Origin: Segatella copri
GTDB lineage: Bacteria; Bacteroidota; Bacteroidia; Bacteroidales; Bacteroidaceae
DNA length: 64,000 nucleotides
Direction: 5' to 3'
NCBI RefSeq assembly: GCF_015074785.1
Contig: NZ_CP042464.1
Coordinates: 1,302,001-1,366,000, forward strand
The notes below the pieces were generated by a model, which was not told where the DNA came from, did not search any database, and saw only the letters and a list, made by a program, of their open reading frames with translations. The translations under genes and the position numbers were made by a program. The first letter of the stretch is position 1. The number at the start of each line of letters is the position of its first letter. This document shows positions 54,020 to 62,679 of this stretch, piece by piece.

Positions 54020-54125
54020 GGTGAAGAGTGGTGAAGAGTGGGTGAAGAGTTGCTGATGACTCTTCACCTCCCGAAATGCCGATAAACACAGGGGATTTGG
54101 GAGGAAAGGTGAAGAGTGAAGAGAT
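54020..54125. repeat. Dispersed intergenic repeat, copy C (opposite orientation, variant core)
   Basis: It begins GGTGAAGAGTGGTGAAGAGT and ends GGTGAAGAGTGAAGAG. The outer units match copies A and B read in reverse, while the core (GCCGATAAACACAGG) is in the forward sense. B and C together can form a very long inverted structure. Confidence 0.8.
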
Positions 54126-54204
54126 TTTTGCAGAATGCTAAACATAAATCATATTGATAGGATTGGGAAATCTGGTTTCCCCGTCTGAGATGACTGTCTT
54201 ATAG

Positions 54205-54243
54205 GAACAGCCGACTGTTCCCTATTCCGCTAGTCGGCTGTTC
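54205..54243. repeat. 12-bp inverted repeat in intergenic DNA
   Basis: GAACAGCCGACT (54205-54216) and AGTCGGCTGTTC (54232-54243) are perfect complements around a 15-nt loop. No T tail follows. The rest of the 650-bp gap (53776-54426) holds repeats B and C and a smaller CGGAGAT direct repeat at about 54290-54322. Confidence 0.8.
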
Positions 54244-54372
54244 GCCCCAAACAGCCTACTAACCATACGCAAACAGCACACTTATCTTTCGGAGATAAAT
54301 ATCAGAACATCGGAGATTTATCTGCCAAAAACAGCCATATCAAAACAAAAACGAAATGAAACTTCCCTGAAA

Positions 54373-54404
54373 TTTGGAGGGTTTAAAAAAATATATTACC
54401 TTTG
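54373..54404 (+). promoter_or_regulatory. Promoter of the DMT/DUF486 gene
   Basis: TTTG at 54373-54376, a 20-bp spacer and TACCTTTG at 54397-54404 followed by CA. Confidence 0.8.
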
Positions 54405-54426
54405 CACCCGCAAAAAAGATAAGATT

Positions 54427-54795
54427 ATGAACGGATTGTATACTATATTATTATTGGTGCTGAGCAACATCTTCATGACGCTGGCTTGGTACGGACACCT
54501 CAAATTGCAACAAACGGGCGTGAGCAGCAACTGGCCTCTTATCGGTGTCATCGCCTTCAGTTGGGCCATCGCCTTCTTCGAATATTGCTGTCAGGTACCA
54601 GCCAACCGCATCGGTTTCGTGGATAATGGCGGACCGTTTAATCTGGTCCAGCTCAAGGTGATTCAGGAATGCGTATCACTCATCGTCTTCGCCATCATCG
54701 CCAATATCCTCTTTCAGGGACAGGGATTGCACTGGAATCATTTCGCAGCCTTCTGCTGCCTGATTGCAGCCGTTTATTTCGTATTCATGAAATAG
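54427..54795 (+). CDS. DMT-family membrane protein (DUF486)
   Basis: The 122-residue protein has four predicted membrane helices and the typical WYGHLK...FSWAIAFFEYCCQVPANRIG...FNLVQLKVIQE...VFMK landmarks of DUF486. The family is a small relative of drug/metabolite transporters and its substrate is not known. It is monocistronic with a consensus promoter and a very strong terminator. Confidence 0.88.
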   Translation: MNGLYTILLLVLSNIFMTLAWYGHLKLQQTGVSSNWPLIGVIAFSWAIAFFEYCCQVPANRIGFVDNGGPFNLVQLKVIQECVSLIVFAIIANILFQGQGLHWNHFAAFCCLIAAVYFVFMK

Positions 54796-54843
54796 CCGGA
54801 TAAGGAGTTAACTCAATATAACTCCTTATCCGGCTAACTTTTT
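54793..54843. terminator. Bidirectional terminator, 18-bp perfect stem
   Basis: TAGCCGGATAAGGAGTTA (54793-54810) and TAACTCCTTATCCGGCTA (54819-54836) pair fully around an 8-nt loop, followed by ACTTTTT. It separates the DUF486 gene from the convergent metallohydrolase gene. Confidence 0.92.
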
Positions 54844-54858
54844 AGTTTTACACCTGCC

Positions 54859-55662
54859 CTACACCAGCTTATAGATTTCGCTCGGCGTCTTGCGCTTCAA
54901 TACTTCCAGCTGGAAGTCCTTGCCGGCTATGATGCCTTTGCTGCGCAGAATCTGCTCCACGGTTTTGCGTGCCAGCTCAGGATGGTTGTTCTCCTCGCTG
55001 AGATGACAGAGCCAGACGTGATGAAGCTCCGGTGTAGCATAATTGGCAAGCGCCTCGCCACAATCGTCGTTGCTCAGATGACCGTTATCTCCCAGAATGC
55101 GATCCTTCAGATACTGGGGATAATGCCCCTGCTGGAGCATCTCTACACTATGGTTCGCCTCGAGCACAAGATAGTTGGCACGACCGATAAAGTCGTGCAT
55201 CTCTTCAGTAATATGCCCCACATCGGTGATGAGGCAGAAGTTCACACCTCCGCACTCCACGAAATAGCCAACATTGTCGGTACTGTCGTGGGGTACGCCG
55301 AACGGAGTAATCTTAAACTCGCCCAGTGTGAAAGTTACGTTCTTCTCTATCACACGAGCATGGTTAGGCTCTATCTTCTTTCGAACACAATAGTTGCGCT
55401 CGATGCCTTGATGTACTTTACGGGTCGTATATACCGGTAGATGATAGTCAGTACTCAGACTCCCCACCGACTTTACATGGTCGGCGTGGTCATGCGTGAT
55501 GAGGACGTGATGCACATCCTCGAAGCGAAGTCCATAGTTATGGAAATGCTTCTTCAATATTCTTATTCCTACTCCTACGTCTATCAGTATCGAATCCGTA
55601 TCAGTGTAAAGATAATAGCAATTGCCACTACTTCCACTGCCAAAGGATATAAATTTCAGCAT
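54859..55662 (-). CDS. Metallo-beta-lactamase-fold hydrolase (YycJ/WalJ-like)
   Basis: The 267-residue protein begins LKFISFGSGSSGNCYYL and has the metal-binding ITHDHADHVKS motif (about residues 59-69), later LEANHSVEMLQQG and LCHLSEENN, the pattern of the YycJ/VicX group of exonuclease-like MBL proteins. In Firmicutes YycJ has been linked to DNA repair and cell-wall control; the role here is not known. Start at 55662 (MLKFIS) follows the minus-strand promoter TAACTTTG at 55683-55690; the upstream in-frame ATG at 55746 would lie beyond it. Confidence 0.88.
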   Translation of the reverse strand: MLKFISFGSGSSGNCYYLYTDTDSILIDVGVGIRILKKHFHNYGLRFEDVHHVLITHDHADHVKSVGSLSTDYHLPVYTTRKVHQGIERNYCVRKKIEPNHARVIEKNVTFTLGEFKITPFGVPHDSTDNVGYFVECGGVNFCLITDVGHITEEMHDFIGRANYLVLEANHSVEMLQQGHYPQYLKDRILGDNGHLSNDDCGEALANYATPELHHVWLCHLSEENNHPELARKTVEQILRSKGIIAGKDFQLEVLKRKTPSEIYKLV

Positions 55663-55682
55663 TTTAATTGTTATTTTCCATG

Positions 55683-55730
55683 CAAAGTTAGCAAAAAAGA
55701 TTCTTATTACAAAGTTTTTTACTATCTTTG
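55683..55730. promoter_or_regulatory. Divergent promoters (metallohydrolase and lipoprotein genes)
   Basis: Minus-strand TAACTTTG at 55683-55690 and plus-strand TATCTTTG at 55723-55730. Confidence 0.7.
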
Positions 55731-55775
55731 TGCCGAAATATCGCAAAAAAATAGAATTTTTAAGATTTGAGAATC

Positions 55776-56231
55776 ATGATAAAGAAGTCGATGATAGTTT
55801 TATGCATAGCTGTGGCATGCATGACCGCAAGTATATTCAGCCTTTCTGGCTGTGAACCTCACGAAGGCAGCGAGGACCAGCTGAAGGCTGATGTTGATTC
55901 GTTTGCCAACTATTATTTCAACTGGCATTTCCCGAAAGCCGTGAAGTATTGCACCCAGGAATCGGAGCGCTGGCTGCGCTATGCTGCAAGTAATGTAAAC
56001 GAGACCGACGTGGAACTGCTGCGCCAGAAACCGGAAGATGCCAGCATCGAGATTACGGATATTGATTTCGGTGACGATGAAACAAGTGCCACCGTTACCC
56101 TTACGGTTCATAATTTTCTGCAGATGGACAGCATCGGGCAGGATCCGCAGCTCATAGAACAGGCCGATTTCCAACTGCCGATGTGTATGGAAAAGGGACT
56201 CTGGAAGATTAAGTTGGATAAATTGCCTTGA
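55776..56231 (+). CDS. Small lipoprotein with NTF2-like (DUF4878-type) domain
   Basis: The 151-residue protein has a lipoprotein signal peptide (MIKKSMIVLCIAVACM...FSLSGC, lipobox LSGC). The mature part, DSFANYYFNWHFPKAVKYCT then a run of beta strands (ATVTLTVHNF) and ending MEKGLWKIKLDKLP, has the pattern of DUF4878/NTF2-like folds. The function is unknown. The frame also has a TTG at 55767 but the ATG at 55776 is the natural start. Confidence 0.7.
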   Translation: MIKKSMIVLCIAVACMTASIFSLSGCEPHEGSEDQLKADVDSFANYYFNWHFPKAVKYCTQESERWLRYAASNVNETDVELLRQKPEDASIEITDIDFGDDETSATVTLTVHNFLQMDSIGQDPQLIEQADFQLPMCMEKGLWKIKLDKLP

Positions 56232-56239
56232 AAAAAGTA

Positions 56240-56290
56240 AGGAGTTTCTGAGGGGCATCATAATCAAAAAGATGCCCTACAGAAACTCCT
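56240..56290. terminator. Bidirectional terminator with two stacked stems
   Basis: AGGAGTTTCTG (56240-56250) and CAGAAACTCCT (56280-56290) enclose a second stem GGGCATC/GATGCCC. It is followed by a TATAAACTATTAACT-type simple repeat (56291-56340). Confidence 0.85.
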
Positions 56291-56347
56291 GGCTATAAAC
56301 TGTTAACTATAAACTATCAACTATTAACTATAAACTATTAGCTGCAT

Positions 56348-58528
56348 TTAGAACGGCAAACCTACTGCGAAATGGAAGGCGAAATCGCGGTCTAGTTTCG
56401 GGTGGATAATCGCCCAATGCTCTTCCTTCGTTCCGTAAGCTGGATTGATTGCCTTCATACCCATATCCAGACGGAGAATGAAGTAATCGAAATTCAACCT
56501 AAGACCTAAGCCATAGGCTACAGCTATCTGTTTATAGAATTCATCTATCTTGAACTGGCCGCCAGGCTGATCCTGATAATTGCGAAGTGTCCAGATATTA
56601 CCGGCATCGATAAACGCTGCGCCCTCAAACTTCCAGAAGAGCGAAGTGCGGTATTCTGCATTCAAGTCGAGCTTCACATCACCCGTCTGGTTGATGAAAT
56701 CTATTCTGCCGTCAGTTCCCTTAAACTTGCCCGGACCTAATTCTCTTACGCCCCAACCTCTTACCGAGTTGGCACCACCCGAGAAATAACGCTTTTCGAA
56801 AGGTAGCATCGTACTGTTGCCGTAAGGATAAGCCACACCGATACCCGCATGCAGCGCCAGAGCATTGCGCTTATCAAACTGCATCAGATGGGTATAATCT
56901 ACATCAAACTTGGCATACTGGGCATAAGCTATATTAAATAATGTACGCTGCCCCTGGCTGTTCACCTTGAAACCGAAAGCCTTGGAAACACCGCTCAGCA
57001 GATTGCCCGAACTCTCTACATTCACTCGCACAGCATCTACCCCATCGCTATAACTCAAACCGAAGCCCATCTTCATGATAAACAGGTCTTCGTAATTGTA
57101 GCGGAGGATGGCATTTCTGTTTTCTGCATTATCGAGATAGTCTCTCTTGAAAGTCTCGGATATCCATGGCATATACACATAGTTGAGATCGAGCAGGTCG
57201 AAACGCCAAGCCAGGTGATGACGCGGTTCTGTCCAGCGATAACGCCAGGCAGTAGAGAATACGCGGCGATGAAACTCCGGACGGTTCTGAAGATTCCAAC
57301 TTGCCGACAACTCGCTGTTTGCCGTCTGTCTTCTTCTGAAATTTCTTGAAAGGAAAGGCGCCACGAAACGAGGGAAAACCAGTTTGCCTTCAACCGAATA
57401 TTCAGTATAGTTCTGATCCTGATACCCCTCCAGACCGGTAATAGCCTCGTAGGCTCCACGAAGTTCGATGCTCAGCTGCTCACTACCTCTGAAGAGATTT
57501 CGGTTGGTATAAGTGAGCGATGCAGCAGCTCCCAAGTCGCCCGCCGTATTGGTTCCTTCCGGCTGGAAGGCGATGGTAGAAGGCTTGTTGGTACTAATCT
57601 GGATATTGCAATCCATCTGCCGGCTGATGCTGTCCCTCTCCATTCCGTTCTCCGTAACCTGGTTGCTGTCAGGAACTTCAGAAAAACTGATATTGGTATA
57701 CTTCACCGCCTGCAGACGGGCAAAGTTGTTATAGGTGCGCTGCAAGGCAGCGGCGCTGTAGGGACGGCCTTCTCTGAGAGCAGTGGCATTGAGCAAAACC
57801 TGATGGCGCAGATGGATTCGGTCGCTGTCATTACTCAGATAGTTGATGTTTCTGATTTCATATCGGGGATGATCAACCTCAGGAGCATTACTGTTTGCCT
57901 TATACTTCATCAGGTGGAGCGTCAGGGCGATATCCTTCTGTCCCGCAATCGTATCGGCAGAAAACTGGATAAAATCTTTATGAAAGCGGAAATAGCCATC
58001 ATTGGTCAGAAGGCTGGAGATACGCCTGCGCTCATTATCCAATGTTTCAACCGTAAATCTCATACCCGGCTTAATCTGCTGATTATCGGGGTTATCGAGA
58101 TGCAGAAGTTGCTGGATATGTTCATCTTCCACCTCATATTTCACCTTACCTATCATAAAAGGTTCTCCGGGATGCAACAGATAGGTAGCATCCAGTTTCT
58201 TTCCTTTCTTGGTGGTATAGAGCGACACCCCGGCATGCATGAACCCCTGGTTCTGCATGGCAGTAAGCAGATCCTGACAGGAGAGCCGCGCCTGCAAAGT
58301 ATCGTAGATGACAGGCTTCTTGCTGAAAGGATTCTTGAAGAGCGAGAAGAGTTTCGGCTTCTCTTTCTGGCGCACATACTGCTTGAGCGCCCCGGCATTA
58401 TACCCTGCCGAGTCGCTCTTCACTTCCACCTTATTTAATATATACTCCCCTTCCGGCACCATTTTGCTTGAAGAACAAGATGCTATGAGCAGCGGCAAGG
58501 CAAGTAATGAAATCGTTTCTTTTTTCAA
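56348..58528 (-). CDS. BamA/TamA-family outer-membrane protein (lipoprotein signal)
   Basis: The 726-residue protein begins with a signal peptide ending in a lipobox (LLIASC), has POTRA-like segments (about residues 25-330) and a C-terminal barrel with the family's GGANSVRGWGVRELGPG motif and ending FHFAVGLPF. The group is annotated as BamA/TamA surface antigen and transports or inserts outer-membrane proteins. The only ATG upstream (58564) is before the promoter (minus-strand TATCTTTG, 58551-58558), so translation probably starts at a TTG at 58528, giving MKKETISLLALPLL. Confidence 0.85.
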   Translation of the reverse strand: MKKETISLLALPLLIASCSSSKMVPEGEYILNKVEVKSDSAGYNAGALKQYVRQKEKPKLFSLFKNPFSKKPVIYDTLQARLSCQDLLTAMQNQGFMHAGVSLYTTKKGKKLDATYLLHPGEPFMIGKVKYEVEDEHIQQLLHLDNPDNQQIKPGMRFTVETLDNERRRISSLLTNDGYFRFHKDFIQFSADTIAGQKDIALTLHLMKYKANSNAPEVDHPRYEIRNINYLSNDSDRIHLRHQVLLNATALREGRPYSAAALQRTYNNFARLQAVKYTNISFSEVPDSNQVTENGMERDSISRQMDCNIQISTNKPSTIAFQPEGTNTAGDLGAAASLTYTNRNLFRGSEQLSIELRGAYEAITGLEGYQDQNYTEYSVEGKLVFPRFVAPFLSRNFRRRQTANSELSASWNLQNRPEFHRRVFSTAWRYRWTEPRHHLAWRFDLLDLNYVYMPWISETFKRDYLDNAENRNAILRYNYEDLFIMKMGFGLSYSDGVDAVRVNVESSGNLLSGVSKAFGFKVNSQGQRTLFNIAYAQYAKFDVDYTHLMQFDKRNALALHAGIGVAYPYGNSTMLPFEKRYFSGGANSVRGWGVRELGPGKFKGTDGRIDFINQTGDVKLDLNAEYRTSLFWKFEGAAFIDAGNIWTLRNYQDQPGGQFKIDEFYKQIAVAYGLGLRLNFDYFILRLDMGMKAINPAYGTKEEHWAIIHPKLDRDFAFHFAVGLPF

Positions 58529-58550
58529 AATATCTATCGTTTTTGATATG

Positions 58551-58630
58551 CAAAGATAATGCAAAACAAATTAAATACAAAATATTTAGCACTTTTTATT
58601 TTGAAATGTCTATATTTTATGTTACCTTTG
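58551..58630. promoter_or_regulatory. Divergent promoters (BamA-like and TrmH-like genes)
   Basis: Minus-strand TATCTTTG at 58551-58558 and plus-strand TACCTTTG at 58623-58630, both followed by CA. Confidence 0.75.
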
Positions 58631-58652
58631 CACACATATAGACAAAAAATAA

Positions 58653-59402
58653 ATGATTAGCAAGAATAAAATAAAGTACATACGTTCGCTCGAACTGAAG
58701 AAGAACAGAAATAAAGAAGGAAAGTTCGTGGCAGAAGGTTTCAAGGTGGTAGACGATCTGCTCGCTCTGCAACCTGCCGACCTGATTGTGGCTACCGGCG
58801 AATGGCTCCGGGGCAAACACTTCGGGGCTGAAACCGAAGTGATAGAGGTTACTGATGAAGAACTGAAGAAGGTGAGTTTCCTGCAACATCCGCAGCAGGT
58901 CCTTGCCGTATTCAAACAGGCAACATCAGGAGATTACTCTATTAATAGCAGCGAACTGAGTCTGGCGCTCGACGGCGTTCAGGACCCGGGCAACCTGGGC
59001 ACCATCATCCGCATCGCCGACTGGTTTGGCATCACCCATATCTACTGCAGTCAGGATACTGCCGACGTATACAATCCGAAGGTGGTGCAGGCCACGATGG
59101 GCAGCATAGCAAGAGTGAAGGTAGAATATGGCGACCTGCTGGGACTGGTAGAATCACTTCCTGCCGATGTTCCCGTTTACGGCACCCTGCTCGATGGCGA
59201 CAACATCTATCAGCAAAAGCTCGAAAACCATGGACTCATCGTGATGGGAAACGAAGGAAAAGGCATCTCGCCTGCTCTGGCAAAGAAGGTGAATCACAAG
59301 CTGCTCATCCCTAACTTTCCGGAAGGTAGAGCTACCGCCGACAGTCTGAATGTGGCTATCGCTACCGCCATTACCTGCTCAGAATTCAGAAGAAACTTTT
59401 AA
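58653..59402 (+). CDS. TrmH/SpoU-family RNA 2'-O-methyltransferase
   Basis: The 249-residue protein has a substrate-binding N-terminal domain (RNKEGKFVAEGFKVVDDLL) and a SPOUT methylase domain with the three family motifs: LDGVQDPGNLGTIIRIADWFG, LIVMGNEGKGISP and NFPEGRATADSLNVAIATAI. It methylates a ribose in tRNA or rRNA with S-adenosylmethionine; the exact site cannot be given. It is followed by an A/G-rich simple repeat (59402-59458). Confidence 0.92.
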   Translation: MISKNKIKYIRSLELKKNRNKEGKFVAEGFKVVDDLLALQPADLIVATGEWLRGKHFGAETEVIEVTDEELKKVSFLQHPQQVLAVFKQATSGDYSINSSELSLALDGVQDPGNLGTIIRIADWFGITHIYCSQDTADVYNPKVVQATMGSIARVKVEYGDLLGLVESLPADVPVYGTLLDGDNIYQQKLENHGLIVMGNEGKGISPALAKKVNHKLLIPNFPEGRATADSLNVAIATAITCSEFRRNF

Positions 59403-59458
59403 AGGTAAAAGGGTAAAAAAGTAAAAAGGTAAAAAAACTTTTAAAGGGTAAAAAACAA
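59402..59458 (+). repeat. Short A/G-rich repeat (GGTAAAAA)n
   Basis: Units close to GGTAAAAA and GGGTAAAA, the complement of the CTTTTTAC units before thiC (23630-23669). Confidence 0.65.
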
Positions 59459-59490
59459 AAGCGATAATTAGAAATTAAAACAAGATAGTT

Positions 59491-60168
59491 ATGGAAGTAA
59501 ATGAATTATTTAAGCATCGCAGTATAACTTCCTGCATGAGAGCATCATACGATACCATAACAAGTGACTTCAGATCACTCGTAAAACAGACATGGACTAC
59601 CCATGTTCCATTTGCAGTATTGCTGGCTATCGTACTCTATTTCCTCCTCCCCAACAAACCGCTTCACGATTGGGGAGCCGTGAATCCGATGGCTTCATTC
59701 ATTCTGCAAACCATCATTTACGGAGCCACTATCGTGATGGCTATCGTATCATTCTGGCATCTTCTGCCAAGAAAGCAGCTGTGTCCTAAGGGCGAAAAGC
59801 GCAAGATAGGAAAATCCCTCCTCCGCATTCTCCGCCACTTCGGAGGTTTCTTTCTGACCAGTTTTCTCGGCATGATTATTGTAGGCATCGCTACCTTTAT
59901 CGCAGCCCTGCCTTCCATCATCCTCATCATCGCACAGTTCTATTCACAGCTCGGTGCACTTGATGGCGACCCGCTCGGTGTGCCGGGTTATTTCACCCCA
60001 CTCCTCTTCCTGGTGTTCACCATCACCTTCCTGCTCATCATCTATGCCCTGAGCTGGCTTGGCATTTCACTTGCCTATCAATTCGGCTCTTACAAGGTGC
60101 AAGACGAAGAGAAACAGAGAATGAAGGAAAGCCAGAAGATGGCAACTACAGAGATAGAAAAATATTAA
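59491..60168 (+). CDS. Multi-pass membrane protein of unknown function, 225 aa
   Basis: Four hydrophobic stretches (about residues 39-54, 68-90, 115-145 and 165-192) indicate a four-helix inner-membrane protein. The N-terminal 36 residues and the C-terminal 30 (charged, KVQDEEKQRMKESQKMATTEIEKY) are soluble. I do not recognise a family. It is 26 bp upstream of hisB and may share its transcript. Confidence 0.75.
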   Translation: MEVNELFKHRSITSCMRASYDTITSDFRSLVKQTWTTHVPFAVLLAIVLYFLLPNKPLHDWGAVNPMASFILQTIIYGATIVMAIVSFWHLLPRKQLCPKGEKRKIGKSLLRILRHFGGFFLTSFLGMIIVGIATFIAALPSIILIIAQFYSQLGALDGDPLGVPGYFTPLLFLVFTITFLLIIYALSWLGISLAYQFGSYKVQDEEKQRMKESQKMATTEIEKY

Positions 60169-60194
60169 TCGTATTAACATAATATATAAGAGAC

Positions 60195-61271
60195 ATGAAA
60201 CAGACAAGATTACTCTTCATCGACCGCGATGGAACGCTGATTCAGGAACCAGAGGACGAACAGATTGACAGCTTCGAGAAGCTGGTATTCACCAAGGGCG
60301 TGTTCCGCAATCTCGCCTTCATTGCCCAGCACACCGACTACGAGCTGGTGATGGTGAGCAACCAGGACGGCTTGGGTACCGACTCCTTCCCGGAGAACAC
60401 CTTCTGGCCAGTACACAACTTCATCATCCAGACTCTGGAGAGCGAAGGCATCCACTTCGCCAAGCAGCACATCGACCGCCACTTCCCAGAGGATAACTCG
60501 CCAATGAGAAAGCCGGGCACAGGCATGCTGACCGAATACATCGACAATCCCGCCTACGATATGGGAAACAGTTATGTAATCGGTGACCGTGAAACCGATG
60601 CCCAACTTGCAGAAAACCTGGGTTGCAAGAGTCTGATTCTCGGAAAGAATGGCATGGACTGGGATAAGATTGCCGAGATTCTCTTTGCCGGCGACCGCAT
60701 CGCAGAGGTGAAGCGCACCACCAAGGAAACGGATATCTACATCAAGGTAAATCTCGATGGTTCAGGAAAATGCGACATTTCTACCGGTCTCGGTTTCTTC
60801 GACCACATGCTGGAACAGATAGGCAAGCACGGCATGATGGACCTCACCATCCATACCAAGGGCGACCTCTATGTGGATGAGCATCATACCATTGAAGATA
60901 CGGGAATTGCACTGGGCGAATGCCTGCTGCAGGCTTTAGGTGACAAGCGCGGAATAGAAAGATACGGCTACAGTCTGCCAATGGATGATTGTCTCTGTCA
61001 GGTAGCATTGGATTTCGGTGGCCGTCCATGGCTGATCTGGGATGCCGAATTCCACAGAGAGAAGGTAGGTGAAATGCCAACCGAGATGTTCAAGCATTTC
61101 TTCAAGAGTCTGAGTGATGCGGCAAAGATGAACCTCAACATCAAGGCTGAGGGCGAGAACGAGCATCATAAGATAGAAGGCATCTTCAAGGCACTTGCCC
61201 GTTCGCTGAAAATGGCGGTGAAGAGAGACATCTACCACTTCGAGCTTCCTAGCTCTAAGGGAATGCTGTAA
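60195..61271 (+). CDS. hisB: Bifunctional histidinol-phosphatase / imidazoleglycerol-phosphate dehydratase HisB
   Basis: The 358-residue protein carries an N-terminal HAD phosphatase ([12 protein letters not shown], DxDGT motif; later [12 protein letters not shown]) and a C-terminal dehydratase with the doubled metal-site motifs [13 protein letters not shown]...[15 protein letters not shown] and the late [24 protein letters not shown]. It catalyses two steps of histidine synthesis. The bifunctional form is as in Enterobacteria and Bacteroidales. No other his gene is within this window. Confidence 0.95.
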   Translation: MKQTRLLFIDRDGTLIQEPEDEQIDSFEKLVFTKGVFRNLAFIAQHTDYELVMVSNQDGLGTDSFPENTFWPVHNFIIQTLESEGIHFAKQHIDRHFPEDNSPMRKPGTGMLTEYIDNPAYDMGNSYVIGDRETDAQLAENLGCKSLILGKNGMDWDKIAEILFAGDRIAEVKRTTKETDIYIKVNLDGSGKCDISTGLGFFDHMLEQIGKHGMMDLTIHTKGDLYVDEHHTIEDTGIALGECLLQALGDKRGIERYGYSLPMDDCLCQVALDFGGRPWLIWDAEFHREKVGEMPTEMFKHFFKSLSDAAKMNLNIKAEGENEHHKIEGIFKALARSLKMAVKRDIYHFELPSSKGML

Positions 61272-61274
61272 GAA

Positions 61275-61342
61275 GTTTATAGTTAAGAGTTTATAGTTTA
61301 TAGATGACTGTTGCTATAAACTATAAACTCTTAACTATAAAC
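61275..61342. repeat. 29-bp perfect inverted repeat between convergent hisB and porin genes
   Basis: The 29 bases at 61275-61303 are the exact complement of 61314-61342 around a 10-nt loop. The unit is GTTTATAGTTAAGAG with a further TTTATAG pair. It is AT-rich and likely halts transcription from both sides. Related TATAAACT/TTAACT units occur at 56291-56340. Confidence 0.92.
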
Positions 61343-61347
61343 TATTA

Positions 61348-62409
61348 TTAGAACTTTGTCATGAACTCCACAACAATCTTATCTTTTTCTGAAACTTTAG
61401 CTATACCACCTTTACGATAGAAATATTTCTCGTAGTTGATACGGATATCCGAGATGAATGGCTTGGCAAGGCTCAGGGTTACACCGCCCGTAACACGATG
61501 GCGCTTGTAATCATTGATCTTCAAGGCACCGAGTTCGGTATCAGAACCGCCATATCGGGTACCATCACTATGGTCGCTCATGAAATCATATCGTGCCAAA
61601 GGCGAAACCTTCCTGATGATGCTCTTAGGATTAGCCACCGGAATGTCATAGCATACGAAACCATCGAATGCATGAACATCGTGGAAGGCATTCTTGCTGT
61701 AATGTTTGTAAAGATACTCAGCCTCAGCAATGAAACCACCCTTGTGGAAGGTGATACCGCCATCATACATCGTTACCGTAATATCAGATGGCTTGATCTT
61801 CTGGGTGCTCAACACCAGGTTGACATTCGGGAAGAGGAACTGAGCCTTGGCAGAATAGTTAACACCCTTGGTCCAGTAATCCTTCTGGTTGGTCAAGCCC
61901 GAACCGTTGAAGATACCGGCATTCACCACGATAGGGAAACCTACATTCCAGGTGTATCCGATTTCGGCACCCACGTCGCGCACGTTGCCCACCTGCTTGG
62001 CGATGAACGAGCGGTTGGCGAAGTACTGCTGATGAGGAGAACGGTGAGCATCAATAGTGAATGGCACACGCTCCTGACCGATGGTAAACTGCAGTGTCTT
62101 CCAAGGCTTGATGCGGGTATAAGCGTCGAGCATCTTGATCTTACCCTCATCACAGAGATCAATCTCAGCCTTATAACTAACCTCCTTTGTTACATTTCCT
62201 GCTACATTGATACGGGCCGTACGCACCTCAAATCGTCCCTCCCCTTCTTCGGTTTGGTATTCATACTTAGAACGGATGGTTCCACCTATCTTCATTGTCT
62301 TGACGAATTCAGGCACATCGTTTCCAAGAGAACTCTTTTCTGAGTTTTGGGCATTCATTCCCATCGACACCATAGACAGTGCTATCAACAGATACGTTTT
62401 CTTCTTCAT
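61348..62409 (-). CDS. Phosphate-selective porin (OprO/OprP family)
   Basis: The 353-residue protein has a signal peptide (MKKKTYLLIALSMVSMGMNA) and the beta-barrel pattern of OprO/P porins: KMLDAYTRIKPWKTLQFTIGQERVPFTIDAHRSPHQQYFANRSF, and an aromatic C-terminal VVEFMTKF that targets the outer membrane. Such porins favour phosphate or polyphosphate. The promoter at 62514-62545 has PHO-box-like repeats directly upstream, which agrees with induction by phosphate shortage. Assignment to phosphate is from family and context, not from residues. Confidence 0.82.
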   Translation of the reverse strand: MKKKTYLLIALSMVSMGMNAQNSEKSSLGNDVPEFVKTMKIGGTIRSKYEYQTEEGEGRFEVRTARINVAGNVTKEVSYKAEIDLCDEGKIKMLDAYTRIKPWKTLQFTIGQERVPFTIDAHRSPHQQYFANRSFIAKQVGNVRDVGAEIGYTWNVGFPIVVNAGIFNGSGLTNQKDYWTKGVNYSAKAQFLFPNVNLVLSTQKIKPSDITVTMYDGGITFHKGGFIAEAEYLYKHYSKNAFHDVHAFDGFVCYDIPVANPKSIIRKVSPLARYDFMSDHSDGTRYGGSDTELGALKINDYKRHRVTGGVTLSLAKPFISDIRINYEKYFYRKGGIAKVSEKDKIVVEFMTKF

Positions 62410-62513
62410 TTTTACCTTATTATATATATACCTTAATTGATTGTTACCAACAAGAAAGCAATCCCGTTATGAATCGAAATCCTACAAGATGCCTTTCTAT
62501 TTCTTTTCGGCTG

Positions 62514-62545
62514 CAAAGATAAGGATAAAATGTTTCTACCACAAA
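62514..62545 (-). promoter_or_regulatory. Porin promoter
   Basis: On the minus strand TATCTTTG (62514-62521) with TTTG (62542-62545) at a 20-bp spacing. The first PHO-like pair (62553-62570) begins 8 bp upstream of the -33 box. Confidence 0.75.
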
Positions 62546-62552
62546 ACATAAG

Positions 62553-62648
62553 TGTTACAAATGTGTTACATTGTCTGTTTATGAAGCGTGTAATATGATT
62601 GTAACGCCCGTAATATCGTTGTAATATCATCGTCACAAACATGTAATC
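62553..62648. promoter_or_regulatory. PHO-box-like array of eight 7-bp half-sites
   Basis: Half-sites: TGTTACA at 62553 and 62564; TGTAATA at 62589 and TGTAACG at 62600; CGTAATA at 62609, TGTAATA at 62620, CGTCACA at 62631 and TGTAATC at 62642. Start-to-start distances are 11 bp within each pair, and 11 bp throughout the last four; 7-bp repeats with 4-bp spacers are the architecture of the E. coli PHO box. The array lies between the porin promoter and the promoter of the LRR-ppk1 unit. Confidence 0.8.
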
Positions 62649-62679
62649 ATCTTTTCGCTCTAGTTTAAAAATATCGCCG

